A stretch of 60,651 nt of DNA from Yoonia sp. GTDB lineage: Bacteria; Pseudomonadota; Alphaproteobacteria; Rhodobacterales; Rhodobacteraceae. The DNA is taken from assembly GCF_014859355.1 (NCBI RefSeq), contig NZ_JACUUJ010000017.1, positions 1 to 60,651 on the forward strand. Reading direction: 5' to 3'. The position numbers and the translations under genes were made by a program. The notes under the pieces were generated by a model. It saw only the letters and a program-made list of their open reading frames with translations, had not been told where the DNA came from and ran no database searches. Below are positions 8,168 through 16,914 of the stretch, piece after piece; positions within the stretch are counted from its first letter, which is position 1; each line of letters starts with the position of its first letter.

Positions 8168-8227
8168 AAAACGCCGCAACATGCGCCGCCCCCCCCGCCG
8201 AGATACCGCGAACAAAGGAACGAATGA

Positions 8228-9331
8228 ATGTCTGCTTTTGAACGATACCTGTCCGTCTGGGTTGGGCTGGCGATTATCGCCGGTCTCGTGCTTGGCCAGA
8301 TCACGCCGGGGCTGGTCAGCTTTCTGGCCTCGCTGGAATACGGGTCGGTCAATTTTGTTGTCGCCGTACTGATTTGGGCCATGGTCTATCCCATGATGGT
8401 CTCGGTGGATTTTCGCGCGCTGGCACGGGTGCATGAACGCCCCAAAGGTATCATCATCACGCTGGCTGTGAACTGGCTGATCAAGCCGTTTACCATGGCC
8501 GCATTGGGGCTTTTGTTTTTCGAATGGATTTTCGCGCCTTACATCGAACCGGGCACATCGGGGCAATACATTGCGGGTTTGATCCTGCTGGGGGCCGCCC
8601 CTTGCACGGCCATGGTCTTTGTTTGGTCGCAACTGACCAAGGGCGATCCAAATTACACGCTGGCGCAAGTGTCGCTGAATGACGCGATCATGGTGTTTGC
8701 CTATGCACCGATCGTGGCACTGCTGTTGGGTGTCACGGATATCGTGGTGCCTTGGGCGACGCTGGTCCTGTCTGTCGGGCTTTATGTCGTCGTGCCATTG
8801 GCGGCGGGGATCGTAACGCGCGTGTTGATGACACGCCGCACGGCTCGTCCCGCCGAAGCTGACGCCGCCGTCAATGCCTTTACAGCAAAGGTAAAGCCCT
8901 TTTCAGTGATCGGTTTGCTGGCGACTGTAGTGCTGCTTTTCAGCTTTCAGGGCAAAGTCATTCTTGCCCAGCCAGTCGTCATCGTGATGATCGCGATCCC
9001 CTTGCTGATCCAGTCCTACGGTATCTTCGCGATTGCCTATTATGCCGCAAAAGCGTGGCGTGTGCCGCACAACATCGCCGCCCCATGTGCAATGATTGGC
9101 ACATCGAATTTTTTTGAACTGGCAGTCGCCGTGGCCATTGGGCTTTTTGGCCTCAATTCCATCGCAGCCTTGGTCACGGTTGTCGGTGTGCTGGTCGAAG
9201 TGCCCATCATGCTGTCGCTGGTCTGGTTTGCCAATCGCACGCGCCACTGGTTCCCCGCCACGCAAACCGCGATCCGCCCAGCCAGTGGAAAAAGCGGGCC
9301 TGATATTTCGCATAGCCCTGATCGCAGTTGA
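8228..9331 (+). CDS. arsB: ACR3-family arsenite efflux permease
   Basis: The 367-residue membrane protein has about ten predicted helices and the ACR3 hallmark [24 protein letters not shown] split over residues about 119-142, which contains the conserved Cys needed for As(III)/H+ antiport, and a second motif near NAIMVFAY-like [18 protein letters not shown]. It exports arsenite from the cytoplasm. It is transcribed with arsR. The 60-nt spacer holds a run of eight C (8189-8196). No arsenate reductase gene (arsC) is adjacent; the LMW phosphatase at 35.2 kb is a different gene and far away. ACR3 is often named arsB in annotations, though it is unrelated to the ArsB family proper. Confidence 0.93.
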   Translation: MSAFERYLSVWVGLAIIAGLVLGQITPGLVSFLASLEYGSVNFVVAVLIWAMVYPMMVSVDFRALARVHERPKGIIITLAVNWLIKPFTMAALGLLFFEWIFAPYIEPGTSGQYIAGLILLGAAPCTAMVFVWSQLTKGDPNYTLAQVSLNDAIMVFAYAPIVALLLGVTDIVVPWATLVLSVGLYVVVPLAAGIVTRVLMTRRTARPAEADAAVNAFTAKVKPFSVIGLLATVVLLFSFQGKVILAQPVVIVMIAIPLLIQSYGIFAIAYYAAKAWRVPHNIAAPCAMIGTSNFFELAVAVAIGLFGLNSIAALVTVVGVLVEVPIMLSLVWFANRTRHWFPATQTAIRPASGKSGPDISHSPDRS

Positions 9332-9735
9332 TCATTGCGCAACCCAAAGCGCGCGCTTTGGGCCCGAAGATGCGCTAAAAGACCGGCTTTCGGGCCGTGC
9401 GGCCCCGTTGCGTGATGCCGGGCCAAAGGTTAATATCGACAATGGCGCCGCGAATTCTGCACGCAGTCAGATGACCCAAGGTTTGGCCCACGCCCTGTTG
9501 CCCGCCACAGTGACAAGGGCCAGCGCAGGGTCAGCCCCTGGGGCGACTGGTGTCATCCTCTGATCCGGGTGGCTCTTTGCGCCGACGAAATCTGCGCCTA
9601 TGCGCCCAAGGCGCGGAATTTGTCCCATTTGTCATTAAAATGCCTTTGTTGCGCCGTAACAAACCGCAAAATTAATCCAAAATTAATGGATGTTTTGAAG
9701 ATATTCAGAGCGGGTAACAGGACAGGCAGCAGGAC
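9332..9735. other. Non-coding gap with a perfect 20-bp palindrome
   Basis: No gene is supported in these 404 nt. A perfect 20-bp palindrome with half-site CCCAAAGCGC (9343-9362) sits 12 nt after the permease stop; as RNA it is an 8-bp stem with a 4-nt loop, without a T-run. Near the right end, a direct repeat AAAATTAAT occurs twice within 24 nt in an AT-rich stretch that probably contains the promoter of the rhodanese gene. Confidence 0.6.
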
Positions 9736-10434
9736 ATGCGACCAAACTCAACGCAAAAAAAACCGGCGCAATCAATCACCGTGAAAATAAAATATAGCTT
9801 GAAAACAATCATTTGCGTGGCAGGCGCCAGCATGATGTCCATGGGGCCAGCTATCGCCCAGAATGTTTTTATCACGCCCGATATTCCTTATGTCGAATTT
9901 GACAACGGGCGGGAATTTTTCGTTATTGAACGCAATCAGGACGCAGAAGCGCGGATCCCTGACTTTTTCACCATGACGTCGCGCCAATGCCCGCCATTTT
10001 GCATACAGCCAATGTCTGGCGGTGAAGGTGTGACAACCGTTGGTGAACTTGAAGTGCTTGAATTCATGCAACAACAGGTCACAAACGGCACGGGGTTGAT
10101 CGTTGATGCCCGGCTGAACGAATGGTATTTGCGCGGAACAATCCCGGGCGCGACCAATTTGCCATTTACGCTGTTCGACAACCCTGCAAATAACCCGTTT
10201 CTGGTGCCGGTGCTGAAGGCACTTGGCGGGGTGCAGGCGGATGATGGCAATTGGGATATGTCTGATGCCCGGGAACTGCTTATGTTTTGCGACGGCCAAT
10301 GGTGCGGGCAATCGCACATGGCAATTGGAAACCTGATGAAGATTGGTTACCCGGGCGAAAAAATTCGCTATTATCGTGATGGGATGCAGGGTTGGTTGAC
10401 CGTTGGTCTGACCGTGGAAATGCCGTCGCAATAG
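9736..10434 (+). CDS. Exported rhodanese-domain protein with two paired-cysteine motifs
   Basis: The 232-residue protein has a basic N-terminus, a hydrophobic signal peptide (about residues 22-42, cleavage near AIAQ) and a rhodanese fold in the mature part. The active-site loop is CDGQWC (Cys185-Cys190) and a further pair CPPFC lies at residues 85-89. The two-cysteine loop resembles the PQQ-catabolism-associated CXXCW rhodanese group and not classical sulfurtransferases, so a periplasmic thiol or redox role is likely (inference). A run of eight A (9755-9762) lies early in the frame; a GTG at 9781 would begin the protein after it and still retain the signal peptide. The next secreted protein follows after 21 nt. 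Confidence 0.82.
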   Translation: MRPNSTQKKPAQSITVKIKYSLKTIICVAGASMMSMGPAIAQNVFITPDIPYVEFDNGREFFVIERNQDAEARIPDFFTMTSRQCPPFCIQPMSGGEGVTTVGELEVLEFMQQQVTNGTGLIVDARLNEWYLRGTIPGATNLPFTLFDNPANNPFLVPVLKALGGVQADDGNWDMSDARELLMFCDGQWCGQSHMAIGNLMKIGYPGEKIRYYRDGMQGWLTVGLTVEMPSQ

Positions 10435-10455
10435 GGTCCGGGGGGAACAGCAGTC

Positions 10456-10983
10456 ATGCTGATCACGGTTCGAAAGTTCGCGACCGTTTTTGCGATAGCG
10501 ATCACACCTCAAATCGCCAGCGCTGCGGGTGACATTGCGCGCGTCGCTGTGCCAACGGACCGCGCGGATCTGGTGCTGGTTGATCTGGACGCATTGACCG
10601 CGCAGGACAAGCGACGGTTAACTTTCTATGCTGAAAAAATCATCCTCGGAATAAAGGAAATCAGTGACCTTGAACTGGCTGCGGATGCTGACGGTGTTGC
10701 CAATAAAATTGATGCTTGTCGTAATCTTGCAGGAAGATTTACCACTGCATCCCAAGAGCTTGGCCTGACCACAGACGAGGCGCGGCGTTATTTTCTGGTG
10801 CAGTTTGTCAGCACCTATACGGGACGGCTGCCTAACGCGATGGTGGATGATACGGGCACCTTTGACCTCAATGCGCTTTTCAGTGGCAACGCCGAACCGC
10901 CCAAGCCTCGCCCCACAAACCCAGACGATATTGTTGACCTGCTGCGCAACGAAACGATTAGGGGAACCGCCACCCCGAATTAG
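10456..10983 (+). CDS. Secreted protein of unknown function
   Basis: The 175-residue protein starts with a signal peptide (about residues 1-23, cleavage near ASA-AG). The mature part has mixed helices with a single cysteine (CRNLAGRFTTASQELGLTTDEARRYF around residues 89-114) and a proline-rich tail. I do not recognise a family. It begins 21 nt after the exported rhodanese and is likely cotranscribed, so it may be a partner or substrate of that protein in the periplasm (inference). GGGGGAA upstream serves as ribosome binding site. Confidence 0.7.
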   Translation: MLITVRKFATVFAIAITPQIASAAGDIARVAVPTDRADLVLVDLDALTAQDKRRLTFYAEKIILGIKEISDLELAADADGVANKIDACRNLAGRFTTASQELGLTTDEARRYFLVQFVSTYTGRLPNAMVDDTGTFDLNALFSGNAEPPKPRPTNPDDIVDLLRNETIRGTATPN

Positions 10984-11053
10984 CCAATTCGTCACAGGTG
11001 ACGTTTGCTGTTCTTGCGCTATTCTCTTGCCAAATTTGTAGGAATCCGGGATC

Positions 11054-11239
11054 ATGTCCTACCAACCGCACGGCCGGGTCGAAAATTATACACGCCCATT
11101 TCTTGTTACGGCATGGGTATTTGTTTTCATGACGTTATGGCTGATTGCATCGCTTTTTGGGCTTTTGTGGGTGATCGCTGTATCTTATGCGTGTGACCTG
11201 TTGCTGAAATGGGCGGGGCGCCGCAAACAGGGCAAATGA
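11054..11239 (+). CDS. Small two-helix membrane protein
   Basis: The 61-residue product has a polar N-terminus (MSYQPHGRVENY), two closely spaced hydrophobic segments (about 17-34 and 36-50) and a basic C-terminus KWAGRRKQGK, the layout of a hairpin inner-membrane protein. AGGA is found about 10 nt upstream. It lies 70 nt after the secreted unknown protein and could share its transcript. No function can be assigned. Confidence 0.6.
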   Translation: MSYQPHGRVENYTRPFLVTAWVFVFMTLWLIASLFGLLWVIAVSYACDLLLKWAGRRKQGK

Positions 11240-11277
11240 ATCGCAACATGCTTTTCGATCGAAATGCGGGTTTCGTG

Positions 11278-11307
11278 ACTTGTCCAGCAGTGACTGGACT
11301 CTACGTT
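11278..11307 (+). promoter_or_regulatory. Candidate promoter with a spacer palindrome upstream of the DUF305 gene
   Basis: A perfect inverted repeat GTCCAG-N6-CTGGAC (11282-11287/11294-11299) lies between a TTGTCC-like -35 (11280) and a TACGTT-like -10 (11302). A dyad in the promoter spacer is typical of MerR-family metal regulators, which suits a gene for a metal-type protein. A GANTC site (GACTC, 11297-11301) overlaps it. No MerR gene is in the window, so this is inference. Confidence 0.35.
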
Positions 11308-11334
11308 CCCGTGTGACAACAACAGGAGAATAAA

Positions 11335-11721
11335 ATGAAAAAACACACCGTCCTTTTCAGCGCGCTGGCACTTGCAGGTGCTGCGGCCTTTGCCCAGCAG
11401 GCCACGATGGATCATTCAAACATGGATCACGGGGCCGCAACACACGGCATGGCAGACATGTCAGGATCTTCCGCCGCCTATACGGCTGTCAATGATGCCA
11501 TGCATGGCGCAATGATGATCGAGATGACAGGTGACGCGGATGTCGATTTCATTCGCGGCATGATCCCGCATCACCAAGGGGCCGTCGATATGGCGCGAAT
11601 TGTGTTGGAATACGGCAGCGACCCTGATGTGCGCAAACTGGCGATGGAAGTCATTGCAGCACAAGAGGCCGAGATCGCCTGGATGCATGACTGGCTGGCG
11701 AAAAACGCGCCAAACCAATAA
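11335..11721 (+). CDS. DUF305 protein, exported His/Met-rich metal-type protein
   Basis: The 128-residue protein has a cleavable signal peptide (about 1-20, AFA-QQ), a His/Met-rich linker ([18 protein letters not shown]) and a DUF305 helical domain with the signature [16 protein letters not shown] (about residues 72-87) and EIAWMHDWL near the end. DUF305 proteins (CopM-like) are periplasmic and several are linked to copper or silver tolerance. The His/Met-rich motif here fits that role. AACAGGAG is a clear ribosome binding site, and a palindrome sits in the promoter. No copper pump or oxidase is adjacent, so it would act alone or with distant genes. Confidence 0.87.
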   Translation: MKKHTVLFSALALAGAAAFAQQATMDHSNMDHGAATHGMADMSGSSAAYTAVNDAMHGAMMIEMTGDADVDFIRGMIPHHQGAVDMARIVLEYGSDPDVRKLAMEVIAAQEAEIAWMHDWLAKNAPNQ

Positions 11722-11816
11722 ACATTGCGGCATTCACTTAGGGGATCACAAAACGCGACCATCCGCCCAAGAGAGGTAGCAACTTGTGATCCAGGTTAAG
11801 TCGAAACGCGAAAAGG

Positions 11817-13505
11817 TCAGGAATGTTCCTCGGCGGCGGTTTCGGCCAATGCACGGTTCATCACCCGCAGCGCATCGACCTGAAACAGCGCGCCCAAAAG
11901 CGCGGGCGGGCTGTTTTCCCCCCCTAAAATGACAACGGGCACAAACGCATGCCCGGTGCGTTCAAACAGCGGCATCGCCTGTTCCAACGTTGCCTGTCCG
12001 TCAATATACACCCCGTCGCGGACAAGATCCCAGCACTGGTCTTCAGGCGCAGCGCGCGACATCGACTTGTCCCGCATGATATCAGCCACTTTGAACGTGG
12101 ACAAAAGATAGGCTTGCGGCCCCGCAGCAAGACGCACGCCCCGCCGTTCCAGCTGGGTCAGAAAGAACGACCGGTCCACCAGCCGTGACGCCAAAGCCGT
12201 TGACAGCGACACGGACACCATCACGGCAAGGCCTGTTTGCCAATCTCCGGTCAGTTCGAAAACGATCAAAGTGGTCGAAATGGGCGCCCCTAAAACGGCA
12301 GCCGCCACAGCACCCATACCTGCTAGCGCATAAAGTGTCCCTTCGCCCGACATGTTGGGAAAAACGGCTGTCGCAACGATACCAAAGGCCAGCCCGGTCA
12401 GCGCCCCTACCATCAAAGATGGCGAAAAAACACCGCCGCCCATGCGCCCCCCGACAGTAATTGCAACAGCAATCACCTTGAGAATGACAAAAACAACCGC
12501 TTCATGAAACAAAAGGCTTCCTGTCAAGGCGGCCGATGTCGTTTCATAGCCCACCCCGATGATGTGGGGCCACCAGATTGCCAACCCGCCCAAAAGCGCG
12601 CCCGCAATTACCGGACGCAGATAGCGCGGCAGTTTCACGGCGTCTTGCAAATAGCTGGCGACATCCTCTGCCAAGAAAATCGCCTTCATGAAAACAACGG
12701 CAACAAGCCCGCACAGCAACCCAAGCAACAAGAATGCAGGCAATTCGATGTAAAAGGTCAGCGCCGTCGAACCCGGCAAGATAAACTCGGTCACATCGCC
12801 AAAGGCCAAGCGGTTGATCACCGTCCCCGCCACAGACGCGATGACGATAGGGGCAAAGGCGTGCACCGCGAAATGCCGCAAGATCACTTCAAGCGCGAAG
12901 AGCGCACCAGCGATCGGCGCATTAAAACTGGCCGATACCGCCGCGGCCACCGCACAACCCAGCAAATCGCGCCCCGTGATGCCATTTGCCTTGATCACGC
13001 GACAGACCCAGGTTGAAATAACAGCCGCCAGATGCACGACCGGCCCCTCCCGGCCGCTTGACCCGCCAGTTGACAAGGTAATCAAAGACGCAAGCGCCGA
13101 CACAAGGCCGCGCCGCGCCTCGACCCGACCATTGTCAAGGGCGGCGCCCTTGATCACGTCAGACACAGACCGGACGCGGCCGTCATCGGTTCCGAAATGC
13201 AACAACAACCCGACAACGAACCCGCCAAAGACAGGGATCAACAAGATCTGGAACCATGCCAGATCGGCGGCAAAACTTGCCAGCAGCGTGGGGTCATCGG
13301 ACCCGTAAAGCGACGATTGGATGGCGTAGATGCCAAGCCGGAACAACAAAGCCGCAAAACCCGCAGCGATCCCGATGGCCAGCGCAATGAACCAGAACTG
13401 CACCTGGCTTGGACCACGGGTTTTTACCACCCGCAGCGCGTTGGCCAAGGCCGCACGCAGGTTTATCGCACCCTGCCCCACGACCGATTTCAATGGCTCT
13501 GGCAT
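11817..13505 (-). CDS. ClC-family chloride channel/transporter with C-terminal CBS region
   Basis: The 562-residue protein shows the ClC fold: the anion-filter motif GGSSGREGPVV with the gating Glu, GGVFSPSLMVGALTG, and the GMGAVAAAVLGAPISTTLIVFELTG stretch read in two parts. The last about 110 residues (VADIMRD...AMPLFERTGHAFVPVV) form a CBS-domain pair-like regulatory region. It moves Cl- (often exchanging it for H+) across the inner membrane. I start at the internal Met (13505), which has AAAGGG at good spacing; the longer frame to 13595 has no ribosome binding site. It is convergent with the DUF305 gene, and a long AT-rich gap lies upstream. Confidence 0.9.
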   Translation of the reverse strand: MPEPLKSVVGQGAINLRAALANALRVVKTRGPSQVQFWFIALAIGIAAGFAALLFRLGIYAIQSSLYGSDDPTLLASFAADLAWFQILLIPVFGGFVVGLLLHFGTDDGRVRSVSDVIKGAALDNGRVEARRGLVSALASLITLSTGGSSGREGPVVHLAAVISTWVCRVIKANGITGRDLLGCAVAAAVSASFNAPIAGALFALEVILRHFAVHAFAPIVIASVAGTVINRLAFGDVTEFILPGSTALTFYIELPAFLLLGLLCGLVAVVFMKAIFLAEDVASYLQDAVKLPRYLRPVIAGALLGGLAIWWPHIIGVGYETTSAALTGSLLFHEAVVFVILKVIAVAITVGGRMGGGVFSPSLMVGALTGLAFGIVATAVFPNMSGEGTLYALAGMGAVAAAVLGAPISTTLIVFELTGDWQTGLAVMVSVSLSTALASRLVDRSFFLTQLERRGVRLAAGPQAYLLSTFKVADIMRDKSMSRAAPEDQCWDLVRDGVYIDGQATLEQAMPLFERTGHAFVPVVILGGENSPPALLGALFQVDALRVMNRALAETAAEEHS

Positions 13506-14272
13506 CAGGAAGACCCTTTTATCAACTTTCTGGGCAGCAACAGATGTTACAGCCGGTCTGGGTGGCTTGGGTGACCTGCCGCAGCACCACATCATCGTTA
13601 CTAAAAGAACATCTGCCCCGCTCCAACCCTGCTATCGCGGAATCTTGTCCGGCATATAACCTTGGCAGCTGAGAGAATCATTTCAATCACAAAAACCGCA
13701 AATTTCACCAAATTGACTTAGCGATTGCAAAGGGCATCGCATCGCCACAAAACAGACAAAATTACAACCTTAACGAAACTTTGACCCGCGACAGCATTGT
13801 TTTTCAAACATGCCGCAATGGTGACCAAAATGGACGACGAATGCCCGTGGATGCCAATCAATACCTATTTTATGCTTGTATTGTTGCCAATTAATGTATC
13901 ACTTTACCAATAATCCCGCTTGGCGTTCATCTTGTGATAATCTCTCAAATTACCTCTTTTGGTTGTGGGTCAGTATATATGACATACTTTGGTATAGGTT
14001 GTCGAAAAACAACCAAAACTGCTAAAACAAGGGTGTCGAGAAAGAAATATCTTGACCTTGCCGCAAGTAAGTGAAGTCAAAAGCCGGTTTGAGTGATGAC
14101 TTCATGACGTTAAAACAGGGGCCTTGTTTGGCCGTTGTCGCGTCAGATTATGTTCGTGATGGGCGTGAGTGGCCAGAACGGACACCTGTTAAAGAGTAAG
14201 CGTGTTGACAAGTAACAGAGGTGGCAAAATCCAACGGCAGCTTCGACTGTTCGCGGTTTTTGTCACTTCTTT
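13506..14272. other. AT-rich 0.77-kb intergenic gap between the ClC gene and recN
   Basis: No convincing gene is present. From about 13670 to 14260 the base composition is visibly more AT-rich than its neighbours. It contains GGTTGT-N6-ACAACC (13997-14002/14009-14014), TGAAGTC-N19-GACTTCA (14072-14078/14098-14104) and a 31-codon frame (14104-14199, MTLKQGPCLAVV...) with only a weak ribosome binding site. Two GANTC sites (about 13639 and 13675) lie close to the ClC start. It may hold promoters, a small RNA or the remains of transferred DNA. Confidence 0.5.
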
Positions 14273-15922
14273 TTACTGGTCGATCAAAACCTTTGCGGCA
14301 GCGCGCGCCGCATCCGTGACGGTATCGCCTGACAGCATCCGCGCGATTTCATCGACCCTTTGCGCCGCGTCCAACGGCACAACTGTCGAGATGGTCGCAT
14401 CTGCATCCTGATGTTTCTGAACGCGCCAATGGTGCTGGCCAAAAGCAGCAACCTGCGGCGAATGGGTAACAACCAGCACCTGCCCGCCCTGCGCCAGGGC
14501 CTGCAAGCGGCGCCCCACCGCATCCGCAGTGGCACCCCCGACACCACGGTCGATTTCATCAAAGATCATGGTCAAACCGTCGGTTGCCTGCGTCAGGCAC
14601 ACCTTTAACGCCAACAGAAACCTGCTCAGCTCACCGCCAGAGGCGATCTTGTTCAATGGCCCGGCGGGCGCACCGGGATTTGTGGCAACGCGAAAAGCAA
14701 CCGCATCACGCCCCTCGGGGCCCGCATCGCCCGGGGTGATCGTTGTCGCAAAAAGCGCCCGCTCCATTTTCAAAGGGGCCAGTTCGGCCGCCATCGCCAT
14801 ATCCAACCCCGCCGCAGCCCCTTGCCGCAACTGTGACAGTCGATCCGCTGCATCATCATATTGTGCCTGCGCCGCCGTCAGATCAGATTGCAGCTTTTGC
14901 AAATCATTTGCGCCGGCATCCAGCAGCACAAGCCTGGCGCGCAGGTCATCGGCAAAACCACCCAGATCATCGGGCAAAACGCCATGTTTGCGCGCCAGCC
15001 CCCGGATCGCGAAAAGGCGTTCCTCGACATCCTCCAGATCGGATGGATTGAACGACAGCGCATCAAGACATTGCAGGACGCCGCCCTGTGCGTCATCCAG
15101 AGCCAGCATCGCCTGTTCGAGCGCGGCAAGAGGTGCGTCAAGCTGGCCTTCAGCCTGATCTGCCACACCCTGCAACCAACGCGCAGCATCATTTATCATG
15201 CCTTCGGCCCCGTTCAGGCCCAAGGCGTCACCCGCCTTGCCAATATCGCTGCGAATCCGCGCCGCAGCCTGCATCATGCGGCGTTGCGTATCCAGCGCTG
15301 CCTCTTCACCCTGTTCAGGGGCCAGAGCATCCAGTTCAGCCACAGCATGGCGCAGATAGTCTTCTTCATTGCGCACTGCGGCAATGCGGGCTTCGGTTGC
15401 GGCCAATGCTTGACGAATATCATGCAGCTTGCGCCAAGCCGCACGCGTTTGCGCCAATGCATCATCTGCCCCTGCGTAACTGTCCAGCATCTGCCGGTGT
15501 CCGCGCGGGTTGAGCAAGCCATGGTCATCATGCTGGCCATGCAGTTCGACCAACGTATCCGACAGGGCGCGCAGCACCTCGCCGCTGACACGCCGGTCAT
15601 TGACCCAAGCAGTTTTGCGGCCATCGCGCGTGTTCACCCGCCGCAAGATCAGGTCATCTTCAACGGCGATGCCGGCCTCTTGCAAAACCGCATGCGCGGG
15701 GTGGTCTGGCGGCAGATCAAAGCAGGCTATTACCTCGCCGTGGTCAGCACCTTGACGGACCAGCTCTGCCCGGCCACGCCACCCCAACACAAACCCAAGT
15801 GAATCCAGCAAAATTGATTTGCCCGCGCCGGTTTCCCCCGTCAACACGTTCAGGCCCGGCTGGAAAGCCAGTTCCAGCCGGTCAATGATCAGCATGTCAC
15901 GGATATCAAGGCTACGCAGCAT
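14273..15922 (-). CDS. recN: DNA repair protein RecN
   Basis: The 549-residue SMC-like ATPase has Walker A GETGAGKS (residues 29-36), long central coiled coils (about 160-360), the ABC signature GGELSRFLLALK and the Walker B DEIDRGVGG. RecN acts early in double-strand break repair with RecA in the cytoplasm. Length and motifs are normal. It is the last gene of the minus-strand envelope block, 35 nt after bamD, the usual order in Rhodobacterales. No LexA site was recognised near it, and it probably relies on the upstream operon promoter. Confidence 0.96.
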   Translation of the reverse strand: MLRSLDIRDMLIIDRLELAFQPGLNVLTGETGAGKSILLDSLGFVLGWRGRAELVRQGADHGEVIACFDLPPDHPAHAVLQEAGIAVEDDLILRRVNTRDGRKTAWVNDRRVSGEVLRALSDTLVELHGQHDDHGLLNPRGHRQMLDSYAGADDALAQTRAAWRKLHDIRQALAATEARIAAVRNEEDYLRHAVAELDALAPEQGEEAALDTQRRMMQAAARIRSDIGKAGDALGLNGAEGMINDAARWLQGVADQAEGQLDAPLAALEQAMLALDDAQGGVLQCLDALSFNPSDLEDVEERLFAIRGLARKHGVLPDDLGGFADDLRARLVLLDAGANDLQKLQSDLTAAQAQYDDAADRLSQLRQGAAAGLDMAMAAELAPLKMERALFATTITPGDAGPEGRDAVAFRVATNPGAPAGPLNKIASGGELSRFLLALKVCLTQATDGLTMIFDEIDRGVGGATADAVGRRLQALAQGGQVLVVTHSPQVAAFGQHHWRVQKHQDADATISTVVPLDAAQRVDEIARMLSGDTVTDAARAAAKVLIDQ

Positions 15923-15957
15923 AACCGCCCCACGCGCCAGGGTTCATGCCCCTGTGA

Positions 15958-16782
15958 CTAGAGCCATTCACCGCGCACCACCTGCCGATAAATCGAGGCA
16001 AGCCAACTGTTGCCCGCCGCATCCGCTGTCAGGCCCTGACCGGTCAGCAGGGCATAGCTGGACTGATACCATTCGCTGGACCGATAGTTATACCCAAGGA
16101 TCGCACCAGCGGTTTGCGCCTCTTCCACCAGCCCCAGCGACAGATAAGATTCAACAAGCCGGTGCAGCGCCTCTGCCGTGTGGGTCGTGGTCTGAAAGTC
16201 CTCGACCACGATGCGGAAACGGTTCGCTGCGGCCCCGTAGTACCCACGTTTGAGGTAATAGCGCCCGATTTCCATTTCCTTGGCGGCAAGATGGTCAAAG
16301 GCCAGATCGAACTTGAGCTTGGCAGGGCGCGCATATTCGCTGTTGGGATAGCGTTCAAACACATTGCGCAAGGCACCCAGTGCCTGAACCGTCAGGCCCT
16401 GATCACGGCCAATTTCGTCAATCTGGTCATAGAATGACAGCGCGACAAGATATGCGGCATAAGGGGCATCCTGTTCGGCTGGATAAAAATCAAGATACCG
16501 CTGCGCAGAGGCACGGCTGTTAGGATAATCCTGATCCCGGTGATAGGCAAAAGCCTGCATGATCAGTGCCCGCTGCGCAAATTCGGAATAAGGATAAAGG
16601 CGCTCGATCTCTCCGAAGGAAAACGCAGCATTATCCGGTCGCCCCTGTTCGATCTGTAATTCGCCCCGCGCAAAAATCTGTTGCGCAGTCAGGTTATCCA
16701 GATTCGTAGCATCACCGCCGCTACAAGCTGCCAGCACGACAAAGGCCAGTGCCGCACACCACTTGTCACTGCTACCCAACAT
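15958..16782 (-). CDS. bamD: Outer membrane assembly lipoprotein BamD
   Basis: The 274-residue protein starts with a lipoprotein signal ending LAAC (Cys20), followed by TPR-like repeats (for example the YPNSEYA and YPYSEFAQRALIMQAFAYH units). BamD is an essential partner of BamA in folding beta-barrels into the outer membrane. I choose the Met at 16782 because GGGGA lies upstream and the lipobox then falls at the usual place; the frame extends to 16845 but that would give an atypical 41-residue leader. It lies between lpxC and recN on the same strand. Confidence 0.94.
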   Translation of the reverse strand: MLGSSDKWCAALAFVVLAACSGGDATNLDNLTAQQIFARGELQIEQGRPDNAAFSFGEIERLYPYSEFAQRALIMQAFAYHRDQDYPNSRASAQRYLDFYPAEQDAPYAAYLVALSFYDQIDEIGRDQGLTVQALGALRNVFERYPNSEYARPAKLKFDLAFDHLAAKEMEIGRYYLKRGYYGAAANRFRIVVEDFQTTTHTAEALHRLVESYLSLGLVEEAQTAGAILGYNYRSSEWYQSSYALLTGQGLTADAAGNSWLASIYRQVVRGEWL

Positions 16783-16914
16783 AATCGAAGTCCCCACAAG
16801 TCGCGCTTGATAAACAGGGCTGACGCCCCGTCTTATCTTTTTCATCTAGCATAGAAAAATCTGAGGCAAAATGCCTTTTGCATGGTGTAGTCGACAAGAC
16901 CGAGCGCCGTTGTT

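Noticed and set aside
14202..14411. 69-codon forward frame at the end of recN
   Set aside because: It is mostly antisense to recN and has no support.
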